Shown piece after piece: positions 1 through 8,551 of a DNA stretch of 64,000 bases. The stretch comes from an uncultured Lachnospiraceae bacterium. GTDB lineage: Bacteria > Bacillota > Clostridia > Lachnospirales > Lachnospiraceae. The notes beneath the pieces are model-generated. The model saw nothing but the letters and a program-made list of their open reading frames with translations, was not told the origin of the DNA and ran no database searches. The position numbers and the translations under genes are program-made. How positions within the stretch are numbered: the stretch's first letter is position 1; each line of letters begins with the position of its first letter. The DNA lies in assembly GCA_902781655.1 (NCBI GenBank), contig CACZJZ010000006.1, positions 62,001 to 126,000 on the forward strand. Reading direction: 5' to 3'.

Positions 1-55
1 CCGGAAGCTTCGTCATCCGAGCCGCAGCAGAAAGCTCAAGGATTATCTCGACTGA
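1..55 (+). CDS. rpoD: RNA polymerase primary sigma factor RpoD/SigA, 3' end only
   Basis: The first 55 bases read in frame (from base 2) as RKLRHPSRSRKLKDYLD and a TGA stop. This is the highly conserved end of sigma region 4.2, which binds the -35 element. The rest of the gene lies upstream of the window. The neighbours trmK and a nif3 homologue follow sigA in many Firmicutes, which supports the call. Confidence 0.9.
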   Translation, partial: RKLRHPSRSRKLKDYLD

Positions 56-81
56 CGCGGAAGGCGGGGCGGGCTGGAGCG

Positions 82-795
82 ATGAACAGACAATTATCAG
101 AGCGCCTTTTTGCGATTGCTTCGCTGGTGACGCCGGGCTTCCGGCTTGCGGATGTGGGCTGTGATCACGGGCTGCTCTCCCTGTATCTCCTGGAAAGACA
201 GACTGTCCCTTATGCAATCGGCATGGATCTCAGGGAGGGACCGCTCTCCAGGGCACGGGAGAATGCCGTCAGAGAACATCTGGGGGACCGGATTGAGTTC
301 CGGCTGTCTGACGGGCTTGACGCTTATGAGGCGGGCGAGGCGGACAGCCTCGTGATCGCCGGCATGGGCGGACAGATGATGAAAGATATTCTGCTCCGGG
401 AACCGGAGAAGACAGATTCCTTTCAGGAACTGATTCTGGAACCGCAGAAGGATCCGGACAGAGTCCGGGCTGCGCTCCGCCAGCTCTCCTTCGGGATCTC
501 GGCGGAGCGCATGGTGAAGGAGCAGGGAAAATATTATCCGGTGATCCGCGCGGCGCGCAGCGCTCCTAATGCCTCGTCCGGTCTTGGAACGCGCATCGAC
601 GACTATTACGGGCCGCTGCTGCTGCAGAACCGGGACAGCGTGCTGGGGGCGTTTCTGGATTTCAGGGAGCCGGCCATCCGGCGGATTCTGGACGGGCTTA
701 CAGAGGAGAATGGCGGGAAGCGGCGCCAGTTTGAGCAGGCCCTGGCAGATATTGAGACGATTCGGAGGTACTTTTCATGCAAATGTCTAAGCTGA
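82..795 (+). CDS. trmK: tRNA (adenine(22)-N1)-methyltransferase TrmK
   Basis: This 237-residue protein is a SAM-dependent methyltransferase of the TrmK (YqfN) family, which methylates N1 of A22 in bacterial tRNAs. The SAM-binding motif I is DVGCDHG at residues 24-30. It is followed by an acidic motif in GMDLREGPLSRA and by the family signature AGMGGQMM near residue 95. Length matches the family. It starts 26 bases after rpoD and its 3' end overlaps the nif3 homologue by 19 bases, so the two are translationally coupled. The assignment rests on motifs plus the conserved rpoD-trmK-nif3 order. Confidence 0.9.
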   Translation: MNRQLSERLFAIASLVTPGFRLADVGCDHGLLSLYLLERQTVPYAIGMDLREGPLSRARENAVREHLGDRIEFRLSDGLDAYEAGEADSLVIAGMGGQMMKDILLREPEKTDSFQELILEPQKDPDRVRAALRQLSFGISAERMVKEQGKYYPVIRAARSAPNASSGLGTRIDDYYGPLLLQNRDSVLGAFLDFREPAIRRILDGLTEENGGKRRQFEQALADIETIRRYFSCKCLS

Positions 796-1559
796 TGGAG
801 GAGATTGAGCAGCTGTGCCCGAGGAGCTTTGCGCTCGACTGGGATAATGTCGGACTTCTCTGCGGGCGCTCGGACAAAGAGGTGAAGCGTGTCCTGCTCG
901 CCGTGGATGCAACGGACCGCGTGATCGGGGAGGCAGTGCAGAAGGGCGCGGATGCGCTGATCACGCATCATCCGATGATTTTCCACGGCGTGAAACAGGT
1001 GAACGACACGGACTATATCGGCAGGCGGATTCTTGAGCTGGCGCGCAGGGATATCGCTTACTATGCCTGCCATACGAATTTTGACATTATGGGGATGGCG
1101 GACGCGGCAGCGGATGAGTTGAAGCTGGAGAACCGGGAGGTGCTCGAGGTTACCTATGAGGACGACATCTCGCATGAGGGACTCGGCAGGATCGGCACGC
1201 TGCCTGGATACATGCCGCTGCGGGATTTTGCGGCGCTGGTGCGGGACACGTTTCATGTGGACAGGGTACGCTGTTACGGGGATCCGGAGCAGCCCGTGGT
1301 CACGGCGGCGATTCTGCCTGGCAGCGGGAAGGACGACATCGACAGGGCGCTGGCAGCGGGCGCGGATGTCATGGTCACCGGCGATATAACGCATCATGTG
1401 GGACTCGACGCGGTGGAGAAGGGAATCGCGGTCATCGACGCCGGCCATTTCGGTGTCGAGAAGCTGTTCCTCCCGTACATGAAGGATTTCCTGAACCGGG
1501 AGGTGCCGGAGATCACCGTGATGGAATCGGAGCAGGGGGAGCCTTACACGGAGATATAA
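777..1559 (+). CDS. Nif3-like dinuclear metal center protein (DUF34 family)
   Basis: A 260-residue Nif3/YqfO/DUF34 family protein. Family members form toroidal hexamers with a two-metal site; they are often annotated as GTP cyclohydrolase 1 type 2, but the physiological reaction is unsettled. Metal-ligand motifs are visible: THHPMIF near residues 63-69, the ACHTNFD segment near residue 98, and GHFGVEK near residue 222. This is the short form, without the inserted PII-like domain found in some Firmicute homologues. The start lies inside the 3' end of trmK; a second in-frame ATG two codons on is equally possible. Confidence 0.88.
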   Translation: MQMSKLMEEIEQLCPRSFALDWDNVGLLCGRSDKEVKRVLLAVDATDRVIGEAVQKGADALITHHPMIFHGVKQVNDTDYIGRRILELARRDIAYYACHTNFDIMGMADAAADELKLENREVLEVTYEDDISHEGLGRIGTLPGYMPLRDFAALVRDTFHVDRVRCYGDPEQPVVTAAILPGSGKDDIDRALAAGADVMVTGDITHHVGLDAVEKGIAVIDAGHFGVEKLFLPYMKDFLNREVPEITVMESEQGEPYTEI

Positions 1560-1606
1560 CTGACGCTGAAATATAAGACAGAACAGAGGAGAGGAGGAAG
1601 GACGGC

Positions 1607-3262
1607 ATGCCGGCACTGATGATTGACGGAGTGACCAGAAATTTTGAGCGGGGAACGCTCTATGAAGCGATTGCGGACCAGTACCAGAGCGCGCATGACG
1701 GTACGATTGCGCTGGTCACCGTGAACGGAAAGCTGCGTGAGCTCGGCAAGCGCGTGGACCGGGACGGTGTCCTGACGTTTCTCACGACGAGAACGCCCAC
1801 GGGCTTCAACACCTATTGCAGAACCGCGGAGCTGCTGCTGGTGCGCGCAGTGGAGGCACTCTGCGGGCGCAGCGTGCATGTCAAGATTGAGTTCGCACTC
1901 GGGAACGGCTTCTTCTGCTCTGTGCACGGCCTGGATGGGGAGGCAGACGCTGCATTCACGCAGAAGGTACAGGCGAAGATGGAGGAACTCCGCGACAGAG
2001 CGGTTCCCATCACTAAAAAGACCTATCCCATCGACGATGCCATCGAACTTTTCGCGAGGCAGGGAATGGAGGATAAGGTTAAGCTGTTCCACTACCGCAG
2101 GGGTTCGACGATCAATGTCTACAATCTGGATGGATATTCAGATTATTTCTACGGCTATATGCTGCCGAATACAAAATACGTCCGACTGTTCCAGCTGATG
2201 CCATACCGCGGCGGCATGGTCCTTGTGCTTCCCACGATGGAGCACCCGGAACGTCTCGATGCGTTTGCGGATCAGCAGAATCTGTTTGACACGCTGAGTC
2301 TGTCCACGGAGTGGGGAGAGCGGGTCAATATCGCCACCGTCGGCGATCTCAACGATCAGATCTGCGCGGGACAGATCAGCGACATGATTCTGGTCCAGGA
2401 GGCGCTGCAGGAGCGCAGAATCGGGGATATCGCGGAGATGATCTTCGAACGGGATGAGGTTAAGTTTGTGCTGATCGCGGGGCCGAGCTCGTCCGGCAAG
2501 ACGACCTTCGCGCACCGGCTCGGCATTCAGCTCCGCTCGTTCGGACTCGTGCCGCACATCATCAGCCTCGACAATTATTTTGTCGACCGATCCAGAACGC
2601 CGGTGGACGAGGACGGGAATTATGATTTCGAATGTCTGGAGGCGATTGATCTCGAGCAGTTCGGAGACGACATGAGTGACCTGCTGGACGGCAAAGCAGT
2701 GGATATGCCCACCTTCAATTTCAAGACCGGGAAGCGGGAGTACAAGGGCGACCGGATGCAGCTCGGGGATAAGGATGTGCTGATCATCGAGGGAATACAC
2801 TGCCTCAATCCGAAGACCACGGAGGCACTTCCTGAGGAAAACAAGTTCAAAATTTATACGAGTGCGCTCACCAGTCTCAATATTGACGAGCACAATCGCA
2901 TTCCCTCGACGGACGCGAGGCTCCTGCGCAGGATGGTTCGGGATGCCAGGACGCGCGGCTATTCCGCGAAGGAGACCATACGGGCGTGGCGGAGTGTCCG
3001 GGAGGGGGAGGAGCAGTACATCTTCCCGTACCAGGACGACGCCGACGTTACGTTCAATTCGGTGCTGATTTATGAGCTTTCCGTGCTGAAGCAGTTCGCT
3101 GAGCCGGAGTTGTACAATGTGCACCCGGGCGAACCGGAGTACTACGAAGCCAAACGGCTGCTGAAGTTTCTGGACTATTTTGTCGGCGTGGACACGGCGG
3201 CCGTGCCGAAGAATTCCCTTCTGCGGGAGTTCGTGGGAGGAGGGTGTTTCGGCGTGCGCTGA
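1607..3262 (+). CDS. Uridine kinase-like P-loop kinase with ThrRS-like N-terminal domains
   Basis: A 551-residue protein in two parts. Residues 1 to about 285 resemble the TGS and second additional (editing-like) domains of threonyl-tRNA synthetase. Residues from about 288 form a uridine kinase/phosphoribulokinase-type domain with the P-loop GPSSSGKTT and the downstream LIIEGIHCLNP segment, which corresponds to Walker B. Such fusions are common in Clostridia and usually named nucleoside kinase; the substrate is not established. It has a strong purine-rich SD (bases 1588-1600) and starts 47 bases after the nif3 homologue. Its end is followed by the rnpB promoter, so it probably closes the rpoD-linked transcription unit. 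Confidence 0.85.
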   Translation: MPALMIDGVTRNFERGTLYEAIADQYQSAHDGTIALVTVNGKLRELGKRVDRDGVLTFLTTRTPTGFNTYCRTAELLLVRAVEALCGRSVHVKIEFALGNGFFCSVHGLDGEADAAFTQKVQAKMEELRDRAVPITKKTYPIDDAIELFARQGMEDKVKLFHYRRGSTINVYNLDGYSDYFYGYMLPNTKYVRLFQLMPYRGGMVLVLPTMEHPERLDAFADQQNLFDTLSLSTEWGERVNIATVGDLNDQICAGQISDMILVQEALQERRIGDIAEMIFERDEVKFVLIAGPSSSGKTTFAHRLGIQLRSFGLVPHIISLDNYFVDRSRTPVDEDGNYDFECLEAIDLEQFGDDMSDLLDGKAVDMPTFNFKTGKREYKGDRMQLGDKDVLIIEGIHCLNPKTTEALPEENKFKIYTSALTSLNIDEHNRIPSTDARLLRRMVRDARTRGYSAKETIRAWRSVREGEEQYIFPYQDDADVTFNSVLIYELSVLKQFAEPELYNVHPGEPEYYEAKRLLKFLDYFVGVDTAAVPKNSLLREFVGGGCFGVR

Positions 3263-3296
3263 CGCGGAACTTTGATGCGCGCCGACACGGAACTAT

Positions 3297-3325
3297 TTGA
3301 CAAATCCTGCTGTGCTTACTAAAGT
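3297..3325 (+). promoter_or_regulatory. Promoter of rnpB
   Basis: TTGACA at 3297-3302 is separated by exactly 17 bases from TAAAGT at 3320-3325. The predicted transcript start is around 3332, where the P1 helix of the RNase P RNA begins, so spacing and position agree. Confidence 0.85.
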
Positions 3326-3331
3326 AGACAA

Positions 3332-3696
3332 GCGGTGAGCAGGGCGGATGATCGCGGCTGCAGGTCCCGAAAGGGCGCAGGTGAGGAAAGTCCGGGCTTC
3401 ACAGGGCAGGATGCCGGCTAACGGCCGGCGGAGGCGACTCCCGGGAAAGTGCAACAGAGAGCAGACCGCTGCCCGCGCTCCGGCGCGGGCAGTAAGGGTG
3501 AAAGGGCAGTGTAAGAGACTACCGGCGGCCTGGCAACAGGGCGCGCATTGTAAACCCCATCCGAAGCAAGACCGAACAGAGGACCACGGGCTGCCCGTCC
3601 ATGTCCTCAGGTGGGTCGCTGGAAGCCTGCGGCAACGCAGGCTCTAGATAGATGATCATCTTGAATGACATAACCCGGCTTACAGTCCTGCTCACC
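3332..3696 (+). ncRNA. rnpB: RNase P RNA, type A
   Basis: The catalytic RNA of RNase P, which removes 5' leaders from tRNA precursors. Conserved region I appears as GAGGAAAGTCCGGGC at 3383-3397. Conserved regions IV and V appear near 3566-3583 (AAGCAAGACCGAACAG) and 3672-3685 (CCCGGCTTACAG). The ends are set by the P1 helix: bases 3334-3343 pair perfectly with 3687-3696. The molecule is about 365 nt, typical of type A. A short T-run follows P1 directly, but there is no separate terminator hairpin. An apparent 99-codon reading frame lies within this RNA and is not a gene. Confidence 0.95.
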
Positions 3697-3713
3697 TTTT
3701 TGATAATCAATGA

Positions 3714-3794
3714 CTCCCGTGGGCGGGAGCTGGCATGCATGAAGAAAACCCTTGCAGCGGCGTGCGGAGACGGACAGTCCGCGCGCCGCTGCAA
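3714..3794 (+). promoter_or_regulatory. Structured leader with two hairpins before the COG0523 gene pair
   Basis: Between rnpB and the first GTPase gene there is a small hairpin (3714-3719 with 3724-3729) and then a strong one. In the strong one the 17-base arms 3752-3768 and 3778-3794 pair with a single G-T style mismatch around a 9-base loop. No T-run follows, so this is not a standard terminator. It ends 42 bases before the chosen start codon. A role in metal-responsive or translational control is possible but unproven; I recognise no known riboswitch. Confidence 0.6.
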
Positions 3795-3836
3795 AGGTTC
3801 AGAGATGCCGCGGCAGGTGCGGCGAGAGGTATGGAA

Positions 3837-4934
3837 ATGGCAAAGACAAAGATTGATATTGTGTCCGGTTTCCTTGGAGCCGGCAAGACAACCCTGATCA
3901 AGAAGCTGCTGAAGGAAGCGCTCGCGGGCACGCAGGTTGTCCTGATTGAAAATGAGTTTGGCGAAATCGGTATCGACGGTGGATTTCTGAAGGAGTCCGG
4001 CATTCAAATCCGTGAGATGAACGCAGGGTGTATCTGCTGCTCGCTCGTCGGAGATTTTGGCAGATCACTCAGGGAAGTGATGGCGCAGTATCATCCGGAA
4101 CGGATTCTGATCGAGCCCTCCGGCGTGGGAAAGCTGTCCGATGTCATGAGAGCGGTGAATGACGCCGCGACCGGCACCGATATGGAGCTGAACAGTGCGG
4201 TTGCTGTAGTAGATGCCACAAAAGCAAGAATGTATATCCGAAATTTCGGAGAATTTTTCCTGAATCAGATTGAAAACGCAGGCACCATCCTGCTGACCCG
4301 CACAGACAGGGCGTCCGGGCAGCAGATTGAGGAGGCAGTGGCGCTCCTGCGGGAGCACAACAGCCGCGCGGTTATCATTACAACACCACTGGCGGAGCTG
4401 GACGGACGGACCGTGCTCGATACCATCGAGGGAAATCATGATCTCCAGGAAGAGCTGCTTGGCGAGGTGCTGGCAGCCGGAGAAGAGGAAGGCCACCATC
4501 ATCACCATCATCATGACGGAGAGGATGAAGACGGGGAAGAGGAGCATGAGCATGAGGATGAGCATGCCCATCATCACCACCATCATCACGAGGGCGCTGC
4601 GGAGGCGGACGAGCATGGCGTGACGCACCATCATTCTGAGCATGACGCGGATGAGGTGTTCGGCAGCTGGGGCATGGAGACGCCCGCCCGGTACACGAAG
4701 GACGAGGTGGCACACTGCCTCGCGGAGCTGGGGAGCGGCCGGTATGGCACGGTGCTCCGCGCGAAGGGCATGCTGCCTGCGGAGGACGGGAGCTGGATTC
4801 ATTTTGACTACGTCCCGGAGGAGAGCAACGTGCGCAGCGGCGCGGCGGATGTCACCGGCAAAATCTGTGTCATCGGCGCAGAGCTGGACGACGACGCACT
4901 GGATGCACTGTTTGAGAAGCACGACAAGAATTGA
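3837..4934 (+). CDS. COG0523 (CobW/ZNG1-like) metallochaperone GTPase with His-rich linker
   Basis: A 365-residue G3E-family GTPase related to CobW, YciC/ZagA and ZNG1, thought to deliver metal (often zinc) to client proteins. The P-loop GFLGAGKTT sits at residues 11-19. The family metal motif GCICC is at about residues 64-68. A linker at about 219-275 contains some 22 histidines among acidic residues, and a CobW C-terminal domain follows. I chose ATG 3837 because GAGAGG at 3824-3829 is 7 bases upstream; ATG 3831 is also possible. The open frame runs back to 3735, but that segment is unlike the family and passes through the leader hairpin. It is followed immediately by a paralogue. The metal (Zn, Ni or Co) cannot be read from sequence. 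Confidence 0.88.
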   Translation: MAKTKIDIVSGFLGAGKTTLIKKLLKEALAGTQVVLIENEFGEIGIDGGFLKESGIQIREMNAGCICCSLVGDFGRSLREVMAQYHPERILIEPSGVGKLSDVMRAVNDAATGTDMELNSAVAVVDATKARMYIRNFGEFFLNQIENAGTILLTRTDRASGQQIEEAVALLREHNSRAVIITTPLAELDGRTVLDTIEGNHDLQEELLGEVLAAGEEEGHHHHHHHDGEDEDGEEEHEHEDEHAHHHHHHHEGAAEADEHGVTHHHSEHDADEVFGSWGMETPARYTKDEVAHCLAELGSGRYGTVLRAKGMLPAEDGSWIHFDYVPEESNVRSGAADVTGKICVIGAELDDDALDALFEKHDKN

Positions 4935-4951
4935 TCGGAGCGATACGCACT

Positions 4952-5941
4952 ATGGTCAAACCTGTTTATGTCATCAACGGCTTTCTGGAGAGCGGGAAGA
5001 CTTCGTTCTTCGCGTACACGATCGGACAGCCGTATTTCCGGACGAGCGGCACAACGCTTCTCATCACCTGTGAGGAGGGCGAGGTCGGTTACGGTCCGAA
5101 GCTGCTCCGGGCGACCAATACCGTGAAGGAAGACATCGAAAGCGTGGATGATTTCACGCCGGCGGCGCTGATGGCGCTGGATGCAAAATACAATCCGGAG
5201 CGCATTCTGATTGAGTGGAACGGAATGTGGGATTTCCGGAAATTCCGGATTCCGAAGAAATGGATGCTGGAGCAGGAGATGACGACCATCGACGCCTCCA
5301 CCTTCCCGATGTACTTTGGAAACGGAGACCTGAAGAGCCTGCTGGCAGAGCAGATCCGTGGCACGGAGCTTATCATGGTGAACCGGTGTGACGGCATCGA
5401 TAAAAAGACATTGATCCGGTACAAGCGGAATCTGAAGGCAATCAACCCGAATGCGGAGCTGATTTTCGAGGACAAGGACGGCGAGGTGGACACCGCGGAG
5501 GCGGAGGATCTGCCGTATGATATCCATGCGGATCCGATCGTGCTGGATGGGATCAATTATGCCATCTGGTTCCAGGATATTTTCGATCACCCGGATTGGT
5601 ACGAGGGAAAGCGGGTGCAGTTCCTTGCCGATGTTGTGAAGCCGGCAGATTTTCCGGCAGGATATTTCATCAGCGCCAGACCGATCATGGGATGCTGCGC
5701 CAATGACATCCGGATGTTCGGCAATGTCGTGCAATATGACAGGGCAGATGAACTGATGGCGGGGCAGTATGTGCGCGTCACGGCGGAGGTGACGCCGGGC
5801 GACATTTCGTACAGCGGACTTGCCAGGGTAAGTCAGGAGGGCTACGATGTCGTAACCGGAGAAGGTATGATTCTCAAGGCTGCCAGCGTCGAACCGGAGA
5901 GCCGGCCCGCGCAGCCTGTGCTGGATTTTACAAATCAATGA
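4952..5941 (+). CDS. COG0523-type GTPase fused to a YcgQ/TIGR03943-like C-terminal domain
   Basis: A 329-residue protein with an N-terminal G3E P-loop (NGFLESGKTS, residues 9-18) and an NRCDG guanine-specificity motif. It lacks the GCxCC metal motif of its upstream paralogue. From about residue 205 it departs from CobW and resembles the C-terminal OB-like domain of TIGR03943/YcgQ proteins. That segment has the pattern of an ISARPIMGCCAND stretch (Cys at about 248-249) followed by QYVRVTAEV. YcgQ partners with the permease YcgR in other Firmicutes, so a membrane-linked metal role is inferred. The start is set at ATG 4952, 11 bases after GGAG; a TTG at 4931 overlaps the previous stop. Confidence 0.75.
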   Translation: MVKPVYVINGFLESGKTSFFAYTIGQPYFRTSGTTLLITCEEGEVGYGPKLLRATNTVKEDIESVDDFTPAALMALDAKYNPERILIEWNGMWDFRKFRIPKKWMLEQEMTTIDASTFPMYFGNGDLKSLLAEQIRGTELIMVNRCDGIDKKTLIRYKRNLKAINPNAELIFEDKDGEVDTAEAEDLPYDIHADPIVLDGINYAIWFQDIFDHPDWYEGKRVQFLADVVKPADFPAGYFISARPIMGCCANDIRMFGNVVQYDRADELMAGQYVRVTAEVTPGDISYSGLARVSQEGYDVVTGEGMILKAASVEPESRPAQPVLDFTNQ

Positions 5942-6048
5942 CGAAATGGCGGAGCAGAGAGGCTTTGCCGCGCTGAGGCTGCAGCAGGGCCTGTTGCAAA
6001 ATGCAGCAAAACCTGCAGCAAAATCTTCCGCGAACCGGCGTAAAATCG

Positions 6049-6077
6049 TTGACAACGGTTGGCTGGACCGATACAAT
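6049..6077 (+). promoter_or_regulatory. Promoter of rpsT
   Basis: TTGACA at 6049-6054 and TACAAT at 6072-6077 are separated by 17 bases, a near-consensus sigma-70 promoter. It gives an untranslated leader of roughly 95 bases before rpsT. Some S20 genes are autoregulated through their leader, but I see no feature that proves it here. Confidence 0.88.
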
Positions 6078-6177
6078 ATACGACGTATGCGACCGGCAGA
6101 CGCACGTGTCTCCGCCTGTCCGGGCAGCATGACCCGGATTATCTGGAATCATGAGTATCATTCATGGAGGAATAGAG

Positions 6178-6444
6178 ATGGCAAACATTAAATCTGCCAA
6201 GAAGAGAATCATCACCAACGCCAAGAAGGCCGAGGCTAACAAGTCTGTCAAGAGCAGCGTCAAGACCGCGGTCAAGAAGGTCAATGCGGCTGTAGAAGCG
6301 AAGGACAGGGAAGCTGCAGCGGCAGCGCTGAAGGAAGCCACTTCCAAGATTGAATCTGCCGCTTCCAAGGGAGTGCTGAAGAAGAATACCGCATCCAGAA
6401 AGGTTTCCCGCCTTTCCGTGTCTGTGAATAAGATTGAAGCGTAA
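6178..6444 (+). CDS. rpsT: 30S ribosomal protein S20
   Basis: An 88-residue, lysine- and alanine-rich protein beginning MANIKSAKKRI, which matches bacterial S20. S20 is a helical protein that binds 16S rRNA in the small subunit. The start ATG 6178 lies 7 bases after GGAGG (6166-6170); the open frame extends upstream to 6151, but that part is not S20-like. The gene is monocistronic by sequence, with its own strong promoter and an intrinsic terminator just downstream. lepA follows, as in many Clostridia, although the usual intervening germination protease gene gpr is absent here. Confidence 0.96.
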   Translation: MANIKSAKKRIITNAKKAEANKSVKSSVKTAVKKVNAAVEAKDREAAAAALKEATSKIESAASKGVLKKNTASRKVSRLSVSVNKIEA

Positions 6445-6505
6445 CATACTTGCAGCTGCCGCAGAGACCAGCCTGGGATCGGCGGCAGGGAAGATGTCCA
6501 TGTAT

Positions 6506-6549
6506 CGGCAGGAGATCCGAGCCCTCTCGAGGATCTTCTGCCGCTTTTT
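6506..6549 (+). terminator. Intrinsic terminator of rpsT
   Basis: The 13-base arms 6506-6518 and 6531-6543 pair almost perfectly and are followed by CTTTTTAT. It separates rpsT from lepA. Confidence 0.85.
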
Positions 6550-6597
6550 ATAAAGGCGAACGCACATCATCGGGTGTGAAGCACGAGATGATGGCTG

Positions 6598-8427
6598 ATG
6601 GAGAATACCATGTCCCTGACTGTTCAGCAGAGAATCCGCAATTTCTGTATCGTGGCACATATTGATCATGGCAAGTCAACCCTGGCTGACCGCATGATCG
6701 AGATGACGGGCGTCCTGACCAAACGGGAGATGGAGAATCAGGTCCTCGACAATATGGAGATTGAGCGCGAGCGCGGCATCACGATCAAGTCACAGGCAGT
6801 CCGCCTGATCTATCATGCGGACGATGGGGAGGAATATATTCTCAATCTGATCGATACGCCCGGCCATGTCGATTTCAATTATGAGGTGAGCCGGTCGCTG
6901 GCAGCCTGTGACGGGGCCATTCTGATTGTGGATGCCACCCAGGGAATTCAGGCGCAGACGCTGGCAAACTGCTATCTGGCAATCGATCACGATCTGGAGG
7001 TCATCCCGGTGATCAACAAGATCGATCTGCCCTCCGCGAGACCGGAGGAGACGCGCGAGGAGATCGAGGACGTCATTGGTCTCGACGCACAGGATGCGCC
7101 GCTCATTTCCGCCAAGAATGGAATCGGCATTCATGAGGTGCTCGAGCAGGTGGTGCATAAGCTGCCGGCGCCGTCAGGAGATCCGGAGGCGCCACTGAAG
7201 GCGCTGATCTTTGACTCCATTTATGATTCCTATCGCGGTGTCGTCGTTTTTGTCCGCGTCCGTGACGGCGCCCTGAGGCCGGGCATGAAGGTCAGACTGT
7301 GGTCCACCGGCGCGCTTGAGGATATCGTGGAGGTGGGATATTTCGGACCGGGCCGCTTCATTCCCTGCGATGAGCTGGGATGCGGCATGGTCGGGTACTT
7401 CACCGCTTCCATCAAGAATATCCAGGACGCGCGGGTCGGCGACACCGTGACAGAGGCGGCGAGACCCTGCAGCGAGGCGCTGCCGGGGTACAAGCCGGCG
7501 CAGCCCATGGTGTTCTGCGGCATGTATCCGGCGGATTCTCAGCGTTATCCGGATCTCAAGGACGCGCTCGAAAAGCTTCAGCTCAACGACGCCGCGCTGA
7601 CTTTTGAGCCGGAGACCTCCCTGGCACTTGGATTCGGATTCCGCTGCGGTTTTCTCGGCCTGCTTCATATGGAGGTGGTGCTCGAGCGTCTGGAGCGGGA
7701 GAATGACCTCGACATTATCGCAACAGCGCCTGGCGTTGTCTATAAAATTTACAAGACCGACGGCTCCGTGGTCGATCTCACGAACCCGGCCAACCTGCCT
7801 GATCCGACCGAGATCGAACATATGGAGGAGCCGATCGTGAACGCGGAGATCATGGTCACCACGGAATATATCGGACCGATCATGCAGCTCTGCCAGGAGC
7901 GCCGTGGCGTCTACCTCTCCACGGACTACATTGAGACAACACGCGCGATTTTGAAATACGAGCTGCCGCTGAATGAGATCATCTATGATTTCTTCGATGC
8001 TCTCAAATCGCGCTCGCGCGGCTATGCGAGTTTTGACTATGAGCTGAAGGGGTATCAGTCCGCAAAACTTGTCCGTATGGACATTCTGGTGAACAAGGAG
8101 CCGGTGGACGCACTGTCCTTTATCGTCAATGAGGAGGGGGCGTATGAGCGCGGCAGAAAAATGTGTGAGAAACTCAAGGGCGAGATCCCGCGGCAACTAT
8201 TTGATGTTCCGATCCAGGCGGCGGTCAACGGGAGAGTCGTGGCGCGGGAAACGGTGAAGGCGGTCCGCAAGGATGTGCTGGCCAAGTGCTACGGTGGCGA
8301 CATCAGCCGTAAGAAGAAACTTCTGGAGAAGCAGAAGGAAGGCAAGAAGAGGATGCAGATGGTCGGAAGCGTGGAAATTCCGAAGGAAGCCTTCATGAAT
8401 GTACTTCGTCTCGACAGTGACAACTAA
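6598..8427 (+). CDS. lepA: Elongation factor 4 (LepA), ribosome back-translocating GTPase
   Basis: A 609-residue translational GTPase of the LepA/EF4 family, which acts on stalled or mistranslocated ribosomes. The GTP-binding motifs are AHIDHGKST near residue 20, DTPGHVDF near 85 and NKIDLP near 139. The EF-G-like domains III and V and the LepA-specific C-terminal domain (ending [11 protein letters not shown]) are present, so it is full length. I see no obvious nearby promoter, so it may be read from an unrecognised site after the rpsT terminator. Confidence 0.96.
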   Translation: MENTMSLTVQQRIRNFCIVAHIDHGKSTLADRMIEMTGVLTKREMENQVLDNMEIERERGITIKSQAVRLIYHADDGEEYILNLIDTPGHVDFNYEVSRSLAACDGAILIVDATQGIQAQTLANCYLAIDHDLEVIPVINKIDLPSARPEETREEIEDVIGLDAQDAPLISAKNGIGIHEVLEQVVHKLPAPSGDPEAPLKALIFDSIYDSYRGVVVFVRVRDGALRPGMKVRLWSTGALEDIVEVGYFGPGRFIPCDELGCGMVGYFTASIKNIQDARVGDTVTEAARPCSEALPGYKPAQPMVFCGMYPADSQRYPDLKDALEKLQLNDAALTFEPETSLALGFGFRCGFLGLLHMEVVLERLERENDLDIIATAPGVVYKIYKTDGSVVDLTNPANLPDPTEIEHMEEPIVNAEIMVTTEYIGPIMQLCQERRGVYLSTDYIETTRAILKYELPLNEIIYDFFDALKSRSRGYASFDYELKGYQSAKLVRMDILVNKEPVDALSFIVNEEGAYERGRKMCEKLKGEIPRQLFDVPIQAAVNGRVVARETVKAVRKDVLAKCYGGDISRKKKLLEKQKEGKKRMQMVGSVEIPKEAFMNVLRLDSDN

Positions 8428-8479
8428 AAGTGGACTGGTTTAAATATCATATATTGGCACTTTTGAACATTCCAGTTCG

Positions 8480-8488
8480 TGCTATACT
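8480..8488 (+). promoter_or_regulatory. Extended -10 promoter of the ECF S-component gene
   Basis: TG at 8480-8481, one base, then TATACT at 8483-8488 form an extended -10. No good -35 lies at 17 bases (TTGAAC at 8463 is only 14 away). The implied leader of about 57 nt is too short for most vitamin riboswitches. Confidence 0.55.
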
Positions 8489-8551
8489 CTCCCCTGACAA
8501 GAGGAAAAATCAGACGGTGTAAATGAAACGCCGGGCGAGGAGGAGAGTATT

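Noticed and set aside
3348-3647. 99-codon open frame on the + strand
   Set aside because: It lies wholly inside the RNase P RNA, whose conserved regions and P1 helix are clear.
3735-3836. N-terminal extension of the first COG0523 GTPase
   Set aside because: It would translate the 17-base-arm leader hairpin, has no SD, and does not resemble the family; GAGAGG fits ATG 3837.
8489-8551. Vitamin riboswitch before the ECF S-component
   Set aside because: The predicted leader is about 57 nt and shows none of the conserved cores of TPP, FMN, cobalamin, THF or preQ1 riboswitches that I could recognise.
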